A DNA stretch of 12,460 nt from VBDM01 sp035651815 (GCA_035651815.1 DASRFB010000101.1:1-12460); one strand, 5' to 3'. Numbered from the stretch's first letter, positions 1 through 11,767 are shown. Translations and numbers: made by a program. Notes: generated by a model from the letters alone, not told the origin.

Positions 1-15
1 ACGTACCCTAAGCAC

Positions 16-44
16 TTGAGGCTGCAGGGAATCGGCGGTATAGT
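16..44 (+). promoter_or_regulatory. Predicted sigma70 promoter for gltBD
   Basis: The -35 element is TTGAGG at 16-21 (4 of 6 to TTGACA) and the -10 element is TATAGT at 39-44 (5 of 6 to TATAAT), with an optimal 17-nt spacer. Transcription would begin near 50-52, giving a leader of roughly 57 nt before the preferred gltB start at 109. It is the best promoter match I found in the window and sits where a gltBD promoter is expected. The assignment is by motif only; no activator or repressor site was recognised. Confidence 0.55.
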
Positions 45-54
45 CCAAAGTTCG

Positions 55-83
55 CCCTGAATTCGTGCGGATTCGGGTTTTTT
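55..83 (+). terminator. Terminator-like hairpin with T6 tract in the gltB leader
   Basis: The arm at 55-64 pairs with 69-77. Three C-G pairs come first, then a bulged T58, a G-C, A-T, A-T and T-A run, one T-G wobble and a closing C-G around loop GTGC. The run of six T's at 78-83 follows directly, which is the layout of an intrinsic terminator. It lies between the predicted gltB promoter and the gltB start codon. It could end transcription from an upstream gene outside the window, or act as an attenuator for gltBD. The stem has one bulge and one wobble, so its strength is uncertain. Confidence 0.45.
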
Positions 84-108
84 GGCGCGCTCGGACGAGG
101 TCCACCCC

Positions 109-4770
<4,662 letters not shown>

Positions 4771-4802
4771 TACGAACGAACGGGGACGGGCAAGAACCGA
4801 GA

Positions 4803-6239
4803 ATGGGAAAGATCACCGGGTTTCTGGAATACCAGCGGCTTCAGGAAGCGACCGAGAACAAGGACGCGCGCAAGAAGCATTACCACGAGTTCGTGCTGCA
4901 CCTCGCCGACAACGAAGCGTCGGTGCAGGGCGCGCGCTGCATGGACTGCGGCATCCCGTTCTGCATGACCGGGTGCCCGGTCAACAACATCATCCCGGAC
5001 TGGAACGACCTCGTGTACCGCCAGGACGTGCGCGCGGCGCTCGACGTCCTGCACCAGACCAACAACTTCCCCGAGTTCACGGGGCGCGTGTGCCCGGCGC
5101 CGTGCGAGGCCGCGTGCACGCTCAACATCAACAACGACCCGGTCGGCATCAAGTCGATCGAGCACTACATCGCCGACAAGGCATGGGAGGAAGGCTGGGT
5201 CGCGCCGCAGACGCCGGAAGAGAAGACCGGCAAGCGCGTCGCGGTGGTGGGCTCGGGCCCGGCGGGACTCGCCTGCGCACAGCAGCTCGCGCGTGCGGGT
5301 CACGATGTCGTGGTGTTCGAGAAGTCCGATCGCATCGGCGGGCTCCTGCGTTACGGCATTCCCGATTTCAAGATGGAGAAGCACCTGATCGACCGGCGCA
5401 TGGCGCAGATGTCGATCGAGGGCGTGGAGTTTCGGCCGAACGTGGAAGTGGGCAGGGACTATCCCGCGCCGCAGCTGCTCGCCGAGTTCGATGCGGTGGT
5501 GCTCGCGGGGGGCGCCGAAGCCCCGCGCGATCTGCCGGTGCCCGGGCGCGATCTCGGCGGCGTGCACTTCGCCATGGACTTCCTGCCGCAGCAGAACAAG
5601 GTCAATGCCGGCGATCGCGTCGCCGACCAGATCACCGCGACCGGCAAGCACGTCATCGTGATCGGCGGCGGCGACACCGGATCCGACTGCGTGGGCACAT
5701 CGAACCGGCAGGGTGCCGCGTCGATCACGCAATTCGAATTGCTGCCGCAGCCGCCGGAGCAGGAGAACAAGCCGCTGGTGTGGCCGTACTGGCCGATCAA
5801 GCTGCGCACGTCGTCCTCGCACGAGGAAGGCTGCGAGCGCGACTGGGCCGTCGCCACCAAGCGCTTCGAAGGCGCCGACGGCCGGGTGACGAAGCTCGTC
5901 GCCGCGCGCGTCGAATGGAAGAAGGCCGGCGACGGCCAGATGCGCATGCAGGAGATCGAAGGCAGCGAGTTCGAGCTCAAGGCCGACCTCGTGCTGCTGG
6001 CGATGGGCTTCACCGGCCCTGCGCCGGTTTCGCTGCTCGAGCAACTCGCGCCCGAGCGCGACGGCCGCAGCAACGTGAAGGCGAGCACGGTGGATTACGC
6101 GACGTCCGTGCCGCGCGTGTTCGCGGCGGGCGACATTCGCCGCGGGCAATCGCTGGTGGTGTGGGCGATTCGCGAAGGGCGGCAGTGCGCCCGCGCCGTC
6201 GACGAGTTCCTGATGGGCAAGAGCGACCTGCCCCGTTGA
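4803..6239 (+). CDS. gltD: Glutamate synthase (NADPH), small (beta) subunit
   Basis: A 478-aa flavoprotein that oxidises NADPH and passes electrons through FAD and iron-sulfur clusters to GltB. The N-terminal cysteine clusters are visible as Cys46, Cys49, Cys54, Cys58 and then Cys97, Cys101, Cys105, the pattern for [4Fe-4S] ligands in this family. The FAD-binding Rossmann motif GSGPAG is at 150-155, and the NADPH-binding GGGDTGSD is at 288-295. The C-terminal AAGD followed by a W-A-I-R-E-G-R stretch is the second FAD contact typical of the family. The ATG start is preceded by only a weak purine-rich stretch, so translation may be coupled to gltB, which stops 32 nt upstream. Related flavoproteins such as the PreT and AegA families share the fold, but the position directly after gltB settles the assignment. 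Confidence 0.96.
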   Translation: MGKITGFLEYQRLQEATENKDARKKHYHEFVLHLADNEASVQGARCMDCGIPFCMTGCPVNNIIPDWNDLVYRQDVRAALDVLHQTNNFPEFTGRVCPAPCEAACTLNINNDPVGIKSIEHYIADKAWEEGWVAPQTPEEKTGKRVAVVGSGPAGLACAQQLARAGHDVVVFEKSDRIGGLLRYGIPDFKMEKHLIDRRMAQMSIEGVEFRPNVEVGRDYPAPQLLAEFDAVVLAGGAEAPRDLPVPGRDLGGVHFAMDFLPQQNKVNAGDRVADQITATGKHVIVIGGGDTGSDCVGTSNRQGAASITQFELLPQPPEQENKPLVWPYWPIKLRTSSSHEEGCERDWAVATKRFEGADGRVTKLVAARVEWKKAGDGQMRMQEIEGSEFELKADLVLLAMGFTGPAPVSLLEQLAPERDGRSNVKASTVDYATSVPRVFAAGDIRRGQSLVVWAIREGRQCARAVDEFLMGKSDLPR

Positions 6240-6256
6240 GAACTCGACAAGGCGGG

Positions 6257-6302
6257 CGGAGCTCGCCTCTGTGGTTCGGAAGCGCGGCCGGAGCGCGCCT
6301 CT
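6257..6302 (+). repeat. Imperfect 14-bp direct repeat in the gltD-hemE gap
   Basis: CGGAGCTCGCCTCT at 6257-6270 recurs as CGGAGCGCGCCTCT at 6289-6302 (13 of 14 identical, 32 bp apart). The first copy also overlaps a weak hairpin (AGGCG at 6250-6254 with CGCCT at 6265-6269) that has no T-tract. The gap runs 6240-6345 and holds no other clear signal. It might be a remnant duplication or a protein-binding site; the function is unknown. Confidence 0.4.
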
Positions 6303-6345
6303 CGACGACAGCAAACGAGTCGCGCCGCGGCGGCCAATCATCAAC

Positions 6346-7416
6346 GTGAACACGCTACGTAACGATACGTTCCTGCGCGCGTTGCGCAGAGAGCCGACCG
6401 ACTACACGCCCGTGTGGCTCATGCGCCAGGCGGGACGCTATCTTCCCGAATACAACGCCACGCGCGCGCGCGCCGGCAGCTTCCTCAAGCTCGCGCAAAC
6501 GCCGTCGCTCGCGACCGAAGTGACGCTGCAGCCGCTCGATCGCTTCGCGCTGGACGCGGCGATCCTGTTCTCGGACATCCTCACCGTGCCCGACGCGATG
6601 GGCCTCGGGCTTTCGTTCGCGGAAGGCGAAGGCCCGCGCTTCGCACGCACGACCGCGAGCGAAGAGGCGATTCGCGCGCTGCGTGTGCCCGACATGTCAT
6701 CGCTGCGCTACGTGTTCGATGCCGTCGCGCAGATCAGGCGCGCGTTGAAGGGTCGCGTGCCCCTGATCGGATTCTCGGGCAGCCCGTTCACCCTCGCGTG
6801 CTACATGATCGAAGGCAGCGGCAGCGCCGATTTCGCCACCGTCCGGCGCATGGCCTATGCGCGCCCCGATCTCCTGCGCGCTCTGGTCGACATCAATGCC
6901 CGGGCGGTCGCCGAATACCTCACGTGCCAGATCGACGCGGGCGCCGAAGCAGTGATGATCTTCGACACCTGGGGCGGTCTACTTTCGGCGCCGGCGTACC
7001 GGGAATTCTCGCTTGCGCCGATGCGCGAGGTGATCGCGACGCTCGATGCGCGTGTGCCGACGATCCTTTTCACCAAGGGCGGCGGCGCATGGCTCGATGA
7101 CATGGCGAGCACCGGTGCCTCCGCGTTGGGCCTCGACTGGACCGCCGACCTCGCCGTCGCGCGAGCGCGGATCGGCGAGCGTGTCGCCCTGCAGGGCAAT
7201 CTCGATCCCCTGGTGCTGCTGACCGATGAAGAGACCGTCGCGCGCGAGGCCGAGGCGGTGGTGCGCGCGGCCGGTCCGGCACCGGGGCACGTGTTCAACC
7301 TGGGCCACGGCATCGTCCCCACCACGCCGCCCGAGCATGTCGCCGTGCTCGTCGAGACCGTGCATGCGGCCTCGCGCGGGTCGCGCGAGCGCCCCTCCGC
7401 CGCCGCGTCGGCGTGA
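6346..7416 (+). CDS. hemE: Uroporphyrinogen III decarboxylase
   Basis: Removes the four acetate carboxyl groups of uroporphyrinogen III to give coproporphyrinogen III in cytoplasmic haem synthesis. The start is read as GTG 6346 (MNTLRNDTFLRAL), which matches the N-terminus of beta and gammaproteobacterial HemE and gives 356 aa, the usual size. The frame stays open to a GTG at 6271 with a better upstream GGAG, but the extra 25 arginine-rich residues do not look like HemE. Signature 1 (W-L-M-R-Q-A-G-R-Y-L-P-E-Y) is at 24-36. Asp77 in FSDIL matches the catalytic aspartate of the human enzyme (Asp86). Signature 2 (GFSGSPFTL) begins at 142. Tyr153 and His321 in NLGHGI correspond to the substrate-contacting Tyr164 and His339 of the human enzyme. 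The C-terminus has a short Arg/Ala/Ser tail. The gene is 106 nt from gltD; whether it belongs to that operon is unclear. Confidence 0.96.
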   Translation: MNTLRNDTFLRALRREPTDYTPVWLMRQAGRYLPEYNATRARAGSFLKLAQTPSLATEVTLQPLDRFALDAAILFSDILTVPDAMGLGLSFAEGEGPRFARTTASEEAIRALRVPDMSSLRYVFDAVAQIRRALKGRVPLIGFSGSPFTLACYMIEGSGSADFATVRRMAYARPDLLRALVDINARAVAEYLTCQIDAGAEAVMIFDTWGGLLSAPAYREFSLAPMREVIATLDARVPTILFTKGGGAWLDDMASTGASALGLDWTADLAVARARIGERVALQGNLDPLVLLTDEETVAREAEAVVRAAGPAPGHVFNLGHGIVPTTPPEHVAVLVETVHAASRGSRERPSAAASA

Positions 7417-7441
7417 CCGTCGCGCCAATGCGCACTTATGC

Positions 7442-7453
7442 ACACGCGCGTGT
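7442..7453. repeat. 12-bp perfect palindrome downstream of hemE
   Basis: ACACGCGCGTGT is its own reverse complement. It lies 25 bp after the hemE stop and is not followed by a T-tract, so it is not an intrinsic terminator. A dimeric regulator site is possible, but alternating purine-pyrimidine GC-rich palindromes also arise readily by chance in such a genome. Confidence 0.35.
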
Positions 7454-7568
7454 CAAGGCCTGCTTCGCACGGCGGCTTGCTTCCGGCACGGGCAACCCAC
7501 GCGCAAGTGGCTGAAGCATTGCGCATTTCTGCCACGTCCGGGGCTCGTGTGGCGAGTGTTGCAAGAAT

Positions 7569-7664
7569 GCCACGAGGAACGTGCGGAGGCGCTCGGTAAG
7601 TTACGCACAAAGTTACCCACAGCGCGGGCGAATGACTCGACGAATTCTGTTGCGCCCTCGTGGC
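7569..7664. repeat. 9-bp inverted repeat flanking the DnaA-box-like pair
   Basis: GCCACGAGG at 7569-7577 is the exact reverse complement of CCTCGTGGC at 7656-7664, leaving 78 nt between them that include the tandem 12-mers. A near copy of the right arm with two extra bases, CTCGTGTGGC, lies at 7544-7553 and could pair with the left arm instead. The pairings exclude each other, as in switch-like leaders, but GC-rich sequence makes such matches fairly likely by chance. Confidence 0.35.
7598..7621 (+). promoter_or_regulatory. Tandem DnaA-box-like 12-mers upstream of priA
   Basis: AAGTTACGCACA at 7598-7609 is followed without a gap by AAGTTACCCACA at 7610-7621 (11 of 12 identical). Their cores, TTACGCACA and TTACCCACA, match the DnaA box TTATCCACA at 7 of 9 and 8 of 9 positions, in the same orientation. 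They lie 117 bp upstream of priA, a replication restart gene, so control of priA by DnaA is a reasonable inference. Direct repeats spaced 12 bp apart would put two sites near one helical turn from each other. Binding is not shown by sequence alone. Confidence 0.4.
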
Positions 7665-7738
7665 CTGATACCCGGACTTAAAGTGTCGTCTCAGGTTCTG
7701 CGCCCGTTTTGCCGCTCGCGCGTGCTCGCCGGCGTGTC

Positions 7739-9718
7739 ATGAGCATCATCGCGGCCGCGCTTCCGGTGGCGACGTGGAGCACGTTCGACTACTGGGCGCC
7801 GGACAGCCTCGGCGCAATGCGCGGAAGTGTCGTGCGCGTACCGCTGGGCCGGCGCAAGGTTATCGGCGTCGTCCTGCGCGTCGGCTCGCAATCCGAGGTC
7901 CCGGTCGAGAAGTTGCAGCCGGTCGATGCCCGCATCGATGCATTGCCCGTCCTGACCGCGGATCTCCTGGAGCTTGCCGAGTTCGTTTCGCGTTACTACC
8001 AGCAGCCGCTCGGGCTCGTGCTGTCGCAGATGATTCCGCCGGTGCGCACGCGTCGCGCCAAGGCAAAAACGACGGCAGCGGATCCGCCGCGACAATATGA
8101 AGTGCGACTCAACGACGAGCAGCGCGCGGCGGCGGAGTCGATCGTCGCGGCGCGTGGCTTCGCGCCGTTTCTGCTCCAGGGCATCACGGGCAGCGGCAAG
8201 ACCGAGGTCTACATCGCGGCAGCGCAAGCCGCGATCGAGCAGGGCGGGCAGGTGCTGCTGCTCGTGCCGGAGATCAACCTCACGCCGCAGCTCGAGCAGC
8301 GATTGCGCGATGCGCTGCCCGCACGCAATGTCGCGACCATGCACAGCCGGCTCGCCGCGGGCGAGCGGCATCACGCCTTCTGTGCCGCGGCCGACGGCAG
8401 CGCCGATCTGGTCGTCGGCACCCGGCTCGCGGTGTTCGCGCCGATGCCGCGGCTGTCGCTGATCATCATCGACGAGGAGCACGATGCGTCGTACAAGCAG
8501 CAGGACAACGTGCGCTATCACGCCCGCGACGTTGCGGTATGGCGCGCACGCCAGCGCGGCGTACCGATCGTGCTGGGCAGCGCCACGCCGTCGCTCGAAT
8601 CGCTCGTGCACGCGCGCAATGGCCGCTATCGATCGCTCAAGCTCACGGCGCGCGCGGTGAGCAGTGCACGCCTGCCCGACATCGAGTTCGAGCCGGCGCG
8701 GGCCGACAACGTGCGCGATGGCCTCGGCACGCGACTCATCGACGCCATGAGGGAGCGACTCGCACGCGGGGAACAATCACTGGTATTCGTCAATCGGCGC
8801 GGCTTCGCGCCGAGCCTGCTGTGCGGAAGCTGCGGATGGCGCGCCGATTGTCCGCATTGCAGTGCGCGTCTTGTGATGCATCGGCAGGCGGGTGCATTGC
8901 GCTGCCATCACTGCGGTCACGCGCAACGTCTGCCGCGGGCGTGCCCCACCTGCGGCAACGTCGATCTGCTGCCGCTCGGCTTCGGCACGCAACGGCTCGA
9001 AGAGATGCTGCGCACACTGTTCCCCCAGGCGCGCATCGCTCGCGTCGATCGCGACACGACACAGCGCAAGGGCTCGTTCGCCGCGGTGCGCGACGAGATT
9101 CACGCGGGCAATCTCGATATCCTGGTCGGCACCCAGATGCTCGCCAAAGGACACGATTTCCCGCGCCTGACCCTGGTCGGGGTGCTGGGTGCGGACAACG
9201 CTCTTTACAGCGCCGATTTTCGCGCCATCGAGCGCCTCGGCGCTTTGCTGTTCCAGGTGGCGGGACGCGCGGGTCGCGCCGACCGGCCTGGCGAGGTGAT
9301 CGTGGCGACCGATTTTGCCGGTCATGCGCTGTACCGCGCGCTCGCGGCGCACGACTACGACGCGCTCGCCGATGCGCTGCTCGCCGACCGGCGCGTCGCT
9401 GCAATGCCGCCCTACAGCCATCTCGTGCTGCTCGCCGCGGAAGCGCCGGCGCGCGCACAGGTGGACACGTTCCTCGCGCAGGCAAGCGCGCTCGGGCGCG
9501 AATGCGCGAGCGGCGAAGAAAAAGAGGTGCAGGTGTTCGCGCCAGTCCCTGCGGCGCTCGCGCGGCGCGCCGGCATGGAGCGTGGCCAGGTGCTCGTGCA
9601 AAGCCGCGATCGCGCCGCATTGCAGCGCTTCCTGCCGCGCTGGCGCGAGGCGCTCGATGCATTGCGGGTAGGGCGTGTGCACTGGGCGATCGACGTCGAT
9701 CCCGCCGGCGTATCGTGA
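7739..9718 (+). CDS. priA: Primosomal protein N' (replication restart helicase PriA)
   Basis: A 3'-to-5' DNA helicase that recognises stalled or repaired forks and starts reloading of the replicative helicase. ATG 7739 gives 659 aa starting MSIIAAALPVATWSTFDYWAP, the expected beginning of the 3'-DNA-end-binding domain (about 1-101). Walker A GITGSGKT is at 148-155, the DEEH box at 245-248, and a G-S-A-T-P motif follows. The eight zinc-binding cysteines are 362, 365, 371, 374, 389, 392, 402 and 405. QVAGRAGR, helicase motif VI, is at 506-513. Only about 22 residues (102-123, rich in Arg, Lys, Ala and Thr) link the first domain to the helicase core, where E. coli PriA has a winged-helix domain. 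That accounts for the length of 659 against 732 in E. coli. No strong ribosome site is visible. An in-frame upstream GTG at 7709 would add ten unlikely residues. Confidence 0.95.
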   Translation: MSIIAAALPVATWSTFDYWAPDSLGAMRGSVVRVPLGRRKVIGVVLRVGSQSEVPVEKLQPVDARIDALPVLTADLLELAEFVSRYYQQPLGLVLSQMIPPVRTRRAKAKTTAADPPRQYEVRLNDEQRAAAESIVAARGFAPFLLQGITGSGKTEVYIAAAQAAIEQGGQVLLLVPEINLTPQLEQRLRDALPARNVATMHSRLAAGERHHAFCAAADGSADLVVGTRLAVFAPMPRLSLIIIDEEHDASYKQQDNVRYHARDVAVWRARQRGVPIVLGSATPSLESLVHARNGRYRSLKLTARAVSSARLPDIEFEPARADNVRDGLGTRLIDAMRERLARGEQSLVFVNRRGFAPSLLCGSCGWRADCPHCSARLVMHRQAGALRCHHCGHAQRLPRACPTCGNVDLLPLGFGTQRLEEMLRTLFPQARIARVDRDTTQRKGSFAAVRDEIHAGNLDILVGTQMLAKGHDFPRLTLVGVLGADNALYSADFRAIERLGALLFQVAGRAGRADRPGEVIVATDFAGHALYRALAAHDYDALADALLADRRVAAMPPYSHLVLLAAEAPARAQVDTFLAQASALGRECASGEEKEVQVFAPVPAALARRAGMERGQVLVQSRDRAALQRFLPRWREALDALRVGRVHWAIDVDPAGVS

Positions 9719-9726
9719 CCGCCCGC

Positions 9727-9732
9727 TATAAT
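9727..9732 (+). promoter_or_regulatory. Perfect -10 hexamer (TATAAT) in the priA-argS gap
   Basis: TATAAT lies 8 bp after the priA stop and 40 bp before the preferred argS start, so it is well placed for an argS promoter starting near 9739. No -35 resembling TTGACA is found at spacers of 15 to 19 bp, and there is no extended TGn. The upstream bases are GC-rich. It may be an activator-dependent promoter or a chance A/T patch. Confidence 0.35.
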
Positions 9733-9771
9733 TCATCGTTTGTCCTGCCGAGCGCGCTTCCTTCCCCTCTC

Positions 9772-11418
9772 GTGAACGACGTCAAGACCGACCTCGAGGC
9801 CTGGCTCAGGCGCGCGTTGCCGGAGGGACTCGCCGCGGAAGACGTGCCGCCGATCGTGCTCGACCGGCCCAAGCAGGCGCAGCACGGCGATTATGCGTGC
9901 AACGTTGCGCTGCAGCTTGCCAGGCGCCTGAAGCGCAATCCGCGCGATCTCGCGCGCGAGATCGTGGCTGCACTGCCTGCCTCACCGATCGTCGAGCGCA
10001 CCGAAGTCGCGGGCGCCGGCTTCATCAATGTGTTCGTCACGCCTGCGGCGCGGCAGCAGGTGGTGCATCGGATCCTGGAGCAAGGCGATGCGTACGGGCG
10101 CGGCAACGCGCACGCCGGCGAGCACATCCTGCTCGAGTTCGTGTCCGCCAACCCGACGGGGCCGCTGCACGTCGGGCACGGCCGCCAGGCGGCGCTCGGC
10201 GACGCGCTCGCCAACCTGCTCGAATGGCAGCGTGCGCAGGTCACGCGCGAGTTCTATTACAACGACGCCGGCCAGCAGATCCAGAACCTCGCGATCTCGG
10301 TGCGCGCCCGCGCGCAGGAGCTCCTGGGCGAGCACGTCACGTTCCCCGAGGACGGCTATCGCGGCGAATACATCTACGAGATCGCGCGCAGGTATCTCGA
10401 CGAGGTCGGGCACGATCTCTCGGACATCGAGCCGATTCGCCGTTTCGCGGTGGCCGCGCTGCGCCAGGAGCAGGATCGCGACCTGCAGGCCTTCGGCGTG
10501 CGGTTCGACAACTACTATCTCGAGAGCTCGCTCTACACCGACGGCCGCGTCGATGCGACGGTGCAGCGCCTCGTGCACTCCGGCCGGACCTACGAGCACG
10601 AGGGCGCGATGTGGCTGCGCAGCACCGACTACGGCGACGACAAGGACCGCGTGATGCGCAAGAGCGACGGCGGCTACACGTACTTCGTGCCGGACGTCGC
10701 ATATCACATCAACAAATGGGAGCGCGGCTACGACCGCGCGATCAACATCCAGGGCTCGGATCACCACGGCACGGTGGCGCGCGTGCGTGCCGGGCTGCAG
10801 GCGGCGGGGTTGGGCATTCCGCAGGGGTATCCCGACTACGTCATTCACAAGATGGTCACCGTGATGCGCGGCGGCGAGGAAGTGAAGATCAGCAAGCGCG
10901 CCGGCAGCTACGTGACCCTGCGCGACCTGATCGATGAGGTCGGCCGCGATGCGGTGCGCTTCTTCCTGGTCTCGCGCCGGGCCGACAGCGAGTTCGTGTT
11001 CGACATCGACCTCGCGCGCTCGCAATCCGAGGAGAACCCGGTCTATTACGTGCAGTACGCGCATGCCCGCGTCTGCTCGGTCATGAAGCAGGCGGGCATC
11101 ACGCTGGAGGATGCGGCGGCGATGGGGCGCGCTGCGGATCTTTCGCCGTTGACGAGCGCCTACGAGGAGCCGCTGCTGCGCCGGCTGTCGGACTTCCCGG
11201 CGGAGCTCGCGCTCGCGGCGCAGGAGCTCGCGCCTCACCGTGTGACCAATTACCTCAGGGATTTGGCTGCCGAATTCCACAGTTACTATAATGCGGAGCG
11301 GTTCCTCATCGATGACGAGCGCGTGAAGCGCGCGCGCCTCGCGCTTGCCGCGGCGTCGGGCCAGGTGGTGCGCAACGGTCTCGCAGTGCTCGGCATCAGC
11401 GCACCCGAGCAGATGTGA
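9772..11418 (+). CDS. argS: Arginyl-tRNA synthetase
   Basis: A class I synthetase that charges tRNA-Arg with arginine using ATP in the cytoplasm. The start is taken as GTG 9772 (MNDVKTDLEAWL), giving 548 aa. The frame is open far upstream through priA, and a GTG at 9715 overlapping the priA stop would add 19 residues. Neither start has a clear Shine-Dalgarno sequence. The N-terminal Add1-type tRNA-binding domain (about 1-90) contains HGDYACN and ends in GAGFIN. The HIGH motif is HVGH at 133-136, in ANPTGPLHVGHG. The KMSKS region is KISKR at 372-376, the degenerate form usual for ArgRS. The C-terminal DALR anticodon-binding domain begins near YVQYAHARV and ends at NGLAVLGISAPEQM. The sequence matches betaproteobacterial ArgS closely along its length. 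The next gene begins 13 nt after the stop. Confidence 0.96.
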   Translation: MNDVKTDLEAWLRRALPEGLAAEDVPPIVLDRPKQAQHGDYACNVALQLARRLKRNPRDLAREIVAALPASPIVERTEVAGAGFINVFVTPAARQQVVHRILEQGDAYGRGNAHAGEHILLEFVSANPTGPLHVGHGRQAALGDALANLLEWQRAQVTREFYYNDAGQQIQNLAISVRARAQELLGEHVTFPEDGYRGEYIYEIARRYLDEVGHDLSDIEPIRRFAVAALRQEQDRDLQAFGVRFDNYYLESSLYTDGRVDATVQRLVHSGRTYEHEGAMWLRSTDYGDDKDRVMRKSDGGYTYFVPDVAYHINKWERGYDRAINIQGSDHHGTVARVRAGLQAAGLGIPQGYPDYVIHKMVTVMRGGEEVKISKRAGSYVTLRDLIDEVGRDAVRFFLVSRRADSEFVFDIDLARSQSEENPVYYVQYAHARVCSVMKQAGITLEDAAAMGRAADLSPLTSAYEEPLLRRLSDFPAELALAAQELAPHRVTNYLRDLAAEFHSYYNAERFLIDDERVKRARLALAAASGQVVRNGLAVLGISAPEQM

Positions 11419-11431
11419 CGACCTGATTTCA

Positions 11432-11740
11432 ATGAGCTCACGTAACGACCGCCGCACCGCAGCCCCGCCGCGCCACACGCGCAAGAGCGGCGCCGGCGGC
11501 ACGCTGATCGGCGTCTTCATCGGCATCGTGCTGGGGCTCGCGATCGCCGCCGGAGTGGCCTTCTATCTCATGCGCGCCGGCAATCCCTACCAGGCTTCTG
11601 CGAGCGCCCGCGACTCGCGCGACGCGGGCACTGCGCGCTCCGGCAAGACCGACGACAAGGGCAAGCCGCGCTTCGATTTCTACAAGATCCTGCCCGGCGG
11701 CGAGGAGCCCAAGGTGCAGGCGAAGGCGCCCGAGCGCTAG
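11432..11740 (+). CDS. FtsN-like SPOR protein, N-terminal membrane-anchor half (interrupted by TAG)
   Basis: 102 aa, beginning 13 nt after argS, so probably translated by coupling, since no ribosome site is visible. A basic cytoplasmic N-terminus (about 1-23, with many Arg and Lys) precedes one membrane segment at about 24-47, rich in Gly, Ile, Leu and Ala. A hydrophilic linker with FDFYKILPG follows, a stretch I associate with betaproteobacterial SPOR-domain proteins located between argS and dsbA. The frame ends at TAG 11738-11740. Reading on in the same frame gives a Pro/Glu/Arg-rich linker and then the SPOR domain annotated next. The pair is therefore one gene of 209 aa, 210 codons counting the TAG as sense, with a nonsense codon or a base-call error. 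As it stands, the product would be a membrane anchor without its peptidoglycan-binding domain. Confidence 0.85.
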   Translation: MSSRNDRRTAAPPRHTRKSGAGGTLIGVFIGIVLGLAIAAGVAFYLMRAGNPYQASASARDSRDAGTARSGKTDDKGKPRFDFYKILPGGEEPKVQAKAPER

Positions 11741-11767
11741 ACCGACCGCAGCACGGTCGAGCGCACC

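Larger units (their letters stand above)
7417..7738 (+). other. 322-nt hemE-priA intergenic region
   Basis: No convincing coding sequence is present: open frames running into it are extensions of shadow frames of hemE or priA. It contains a 12-bp perfect palindrome at 7442-7453, a set of GCCAC/GTGGC elements that can form alternative hairpins (7531-7535, 7549-7553, 7569-7573), and a tandem DnaA-box-like pair at 7598-7621 enclosed by a 9-bp inverted repeat. I see no good -35/-10 pair, although a promoter for priA is expected here because the gap is the longest in the window. Confidence 0.7.

Noticed and set aside
82..108. TTG 82 as the gltB start
   Set aside because: It lies in the T-tract of the leader hairpin and has no ribosome site, while GTG 109 has GAGG at good spacing and gives an N-terminus like that of relatives.
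6271..6345. A 25-residue N-terminal extension of HemE from GTG 6271
   Set aside because: Despite a GGAG upstream, the extra residues are basic and unlike HemE, and the conserved N-terminus begins at GTG 6346.
7226..7681. A 151-codon open frame over the hemE end and the intergenic region, as a possible small gene
   Set aside because: Its first half is a shadow of hemE and the rest shows no motif, no ribosome site and a composition unlike the true genes.
8539..9771. A long open frame upstream of and in frame with argS, suggesting an argS fusion
   Set aside because: This part overlaps priA in another frame, is Arg-rich and without domains, and ArgS homology begins only around 9772.
9982..11526. 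A 514-codon open frame on the - strand opposite argS
   Set aside because: It mirrors the codon bias of argS and shows no domain, start signal or independent spacing.
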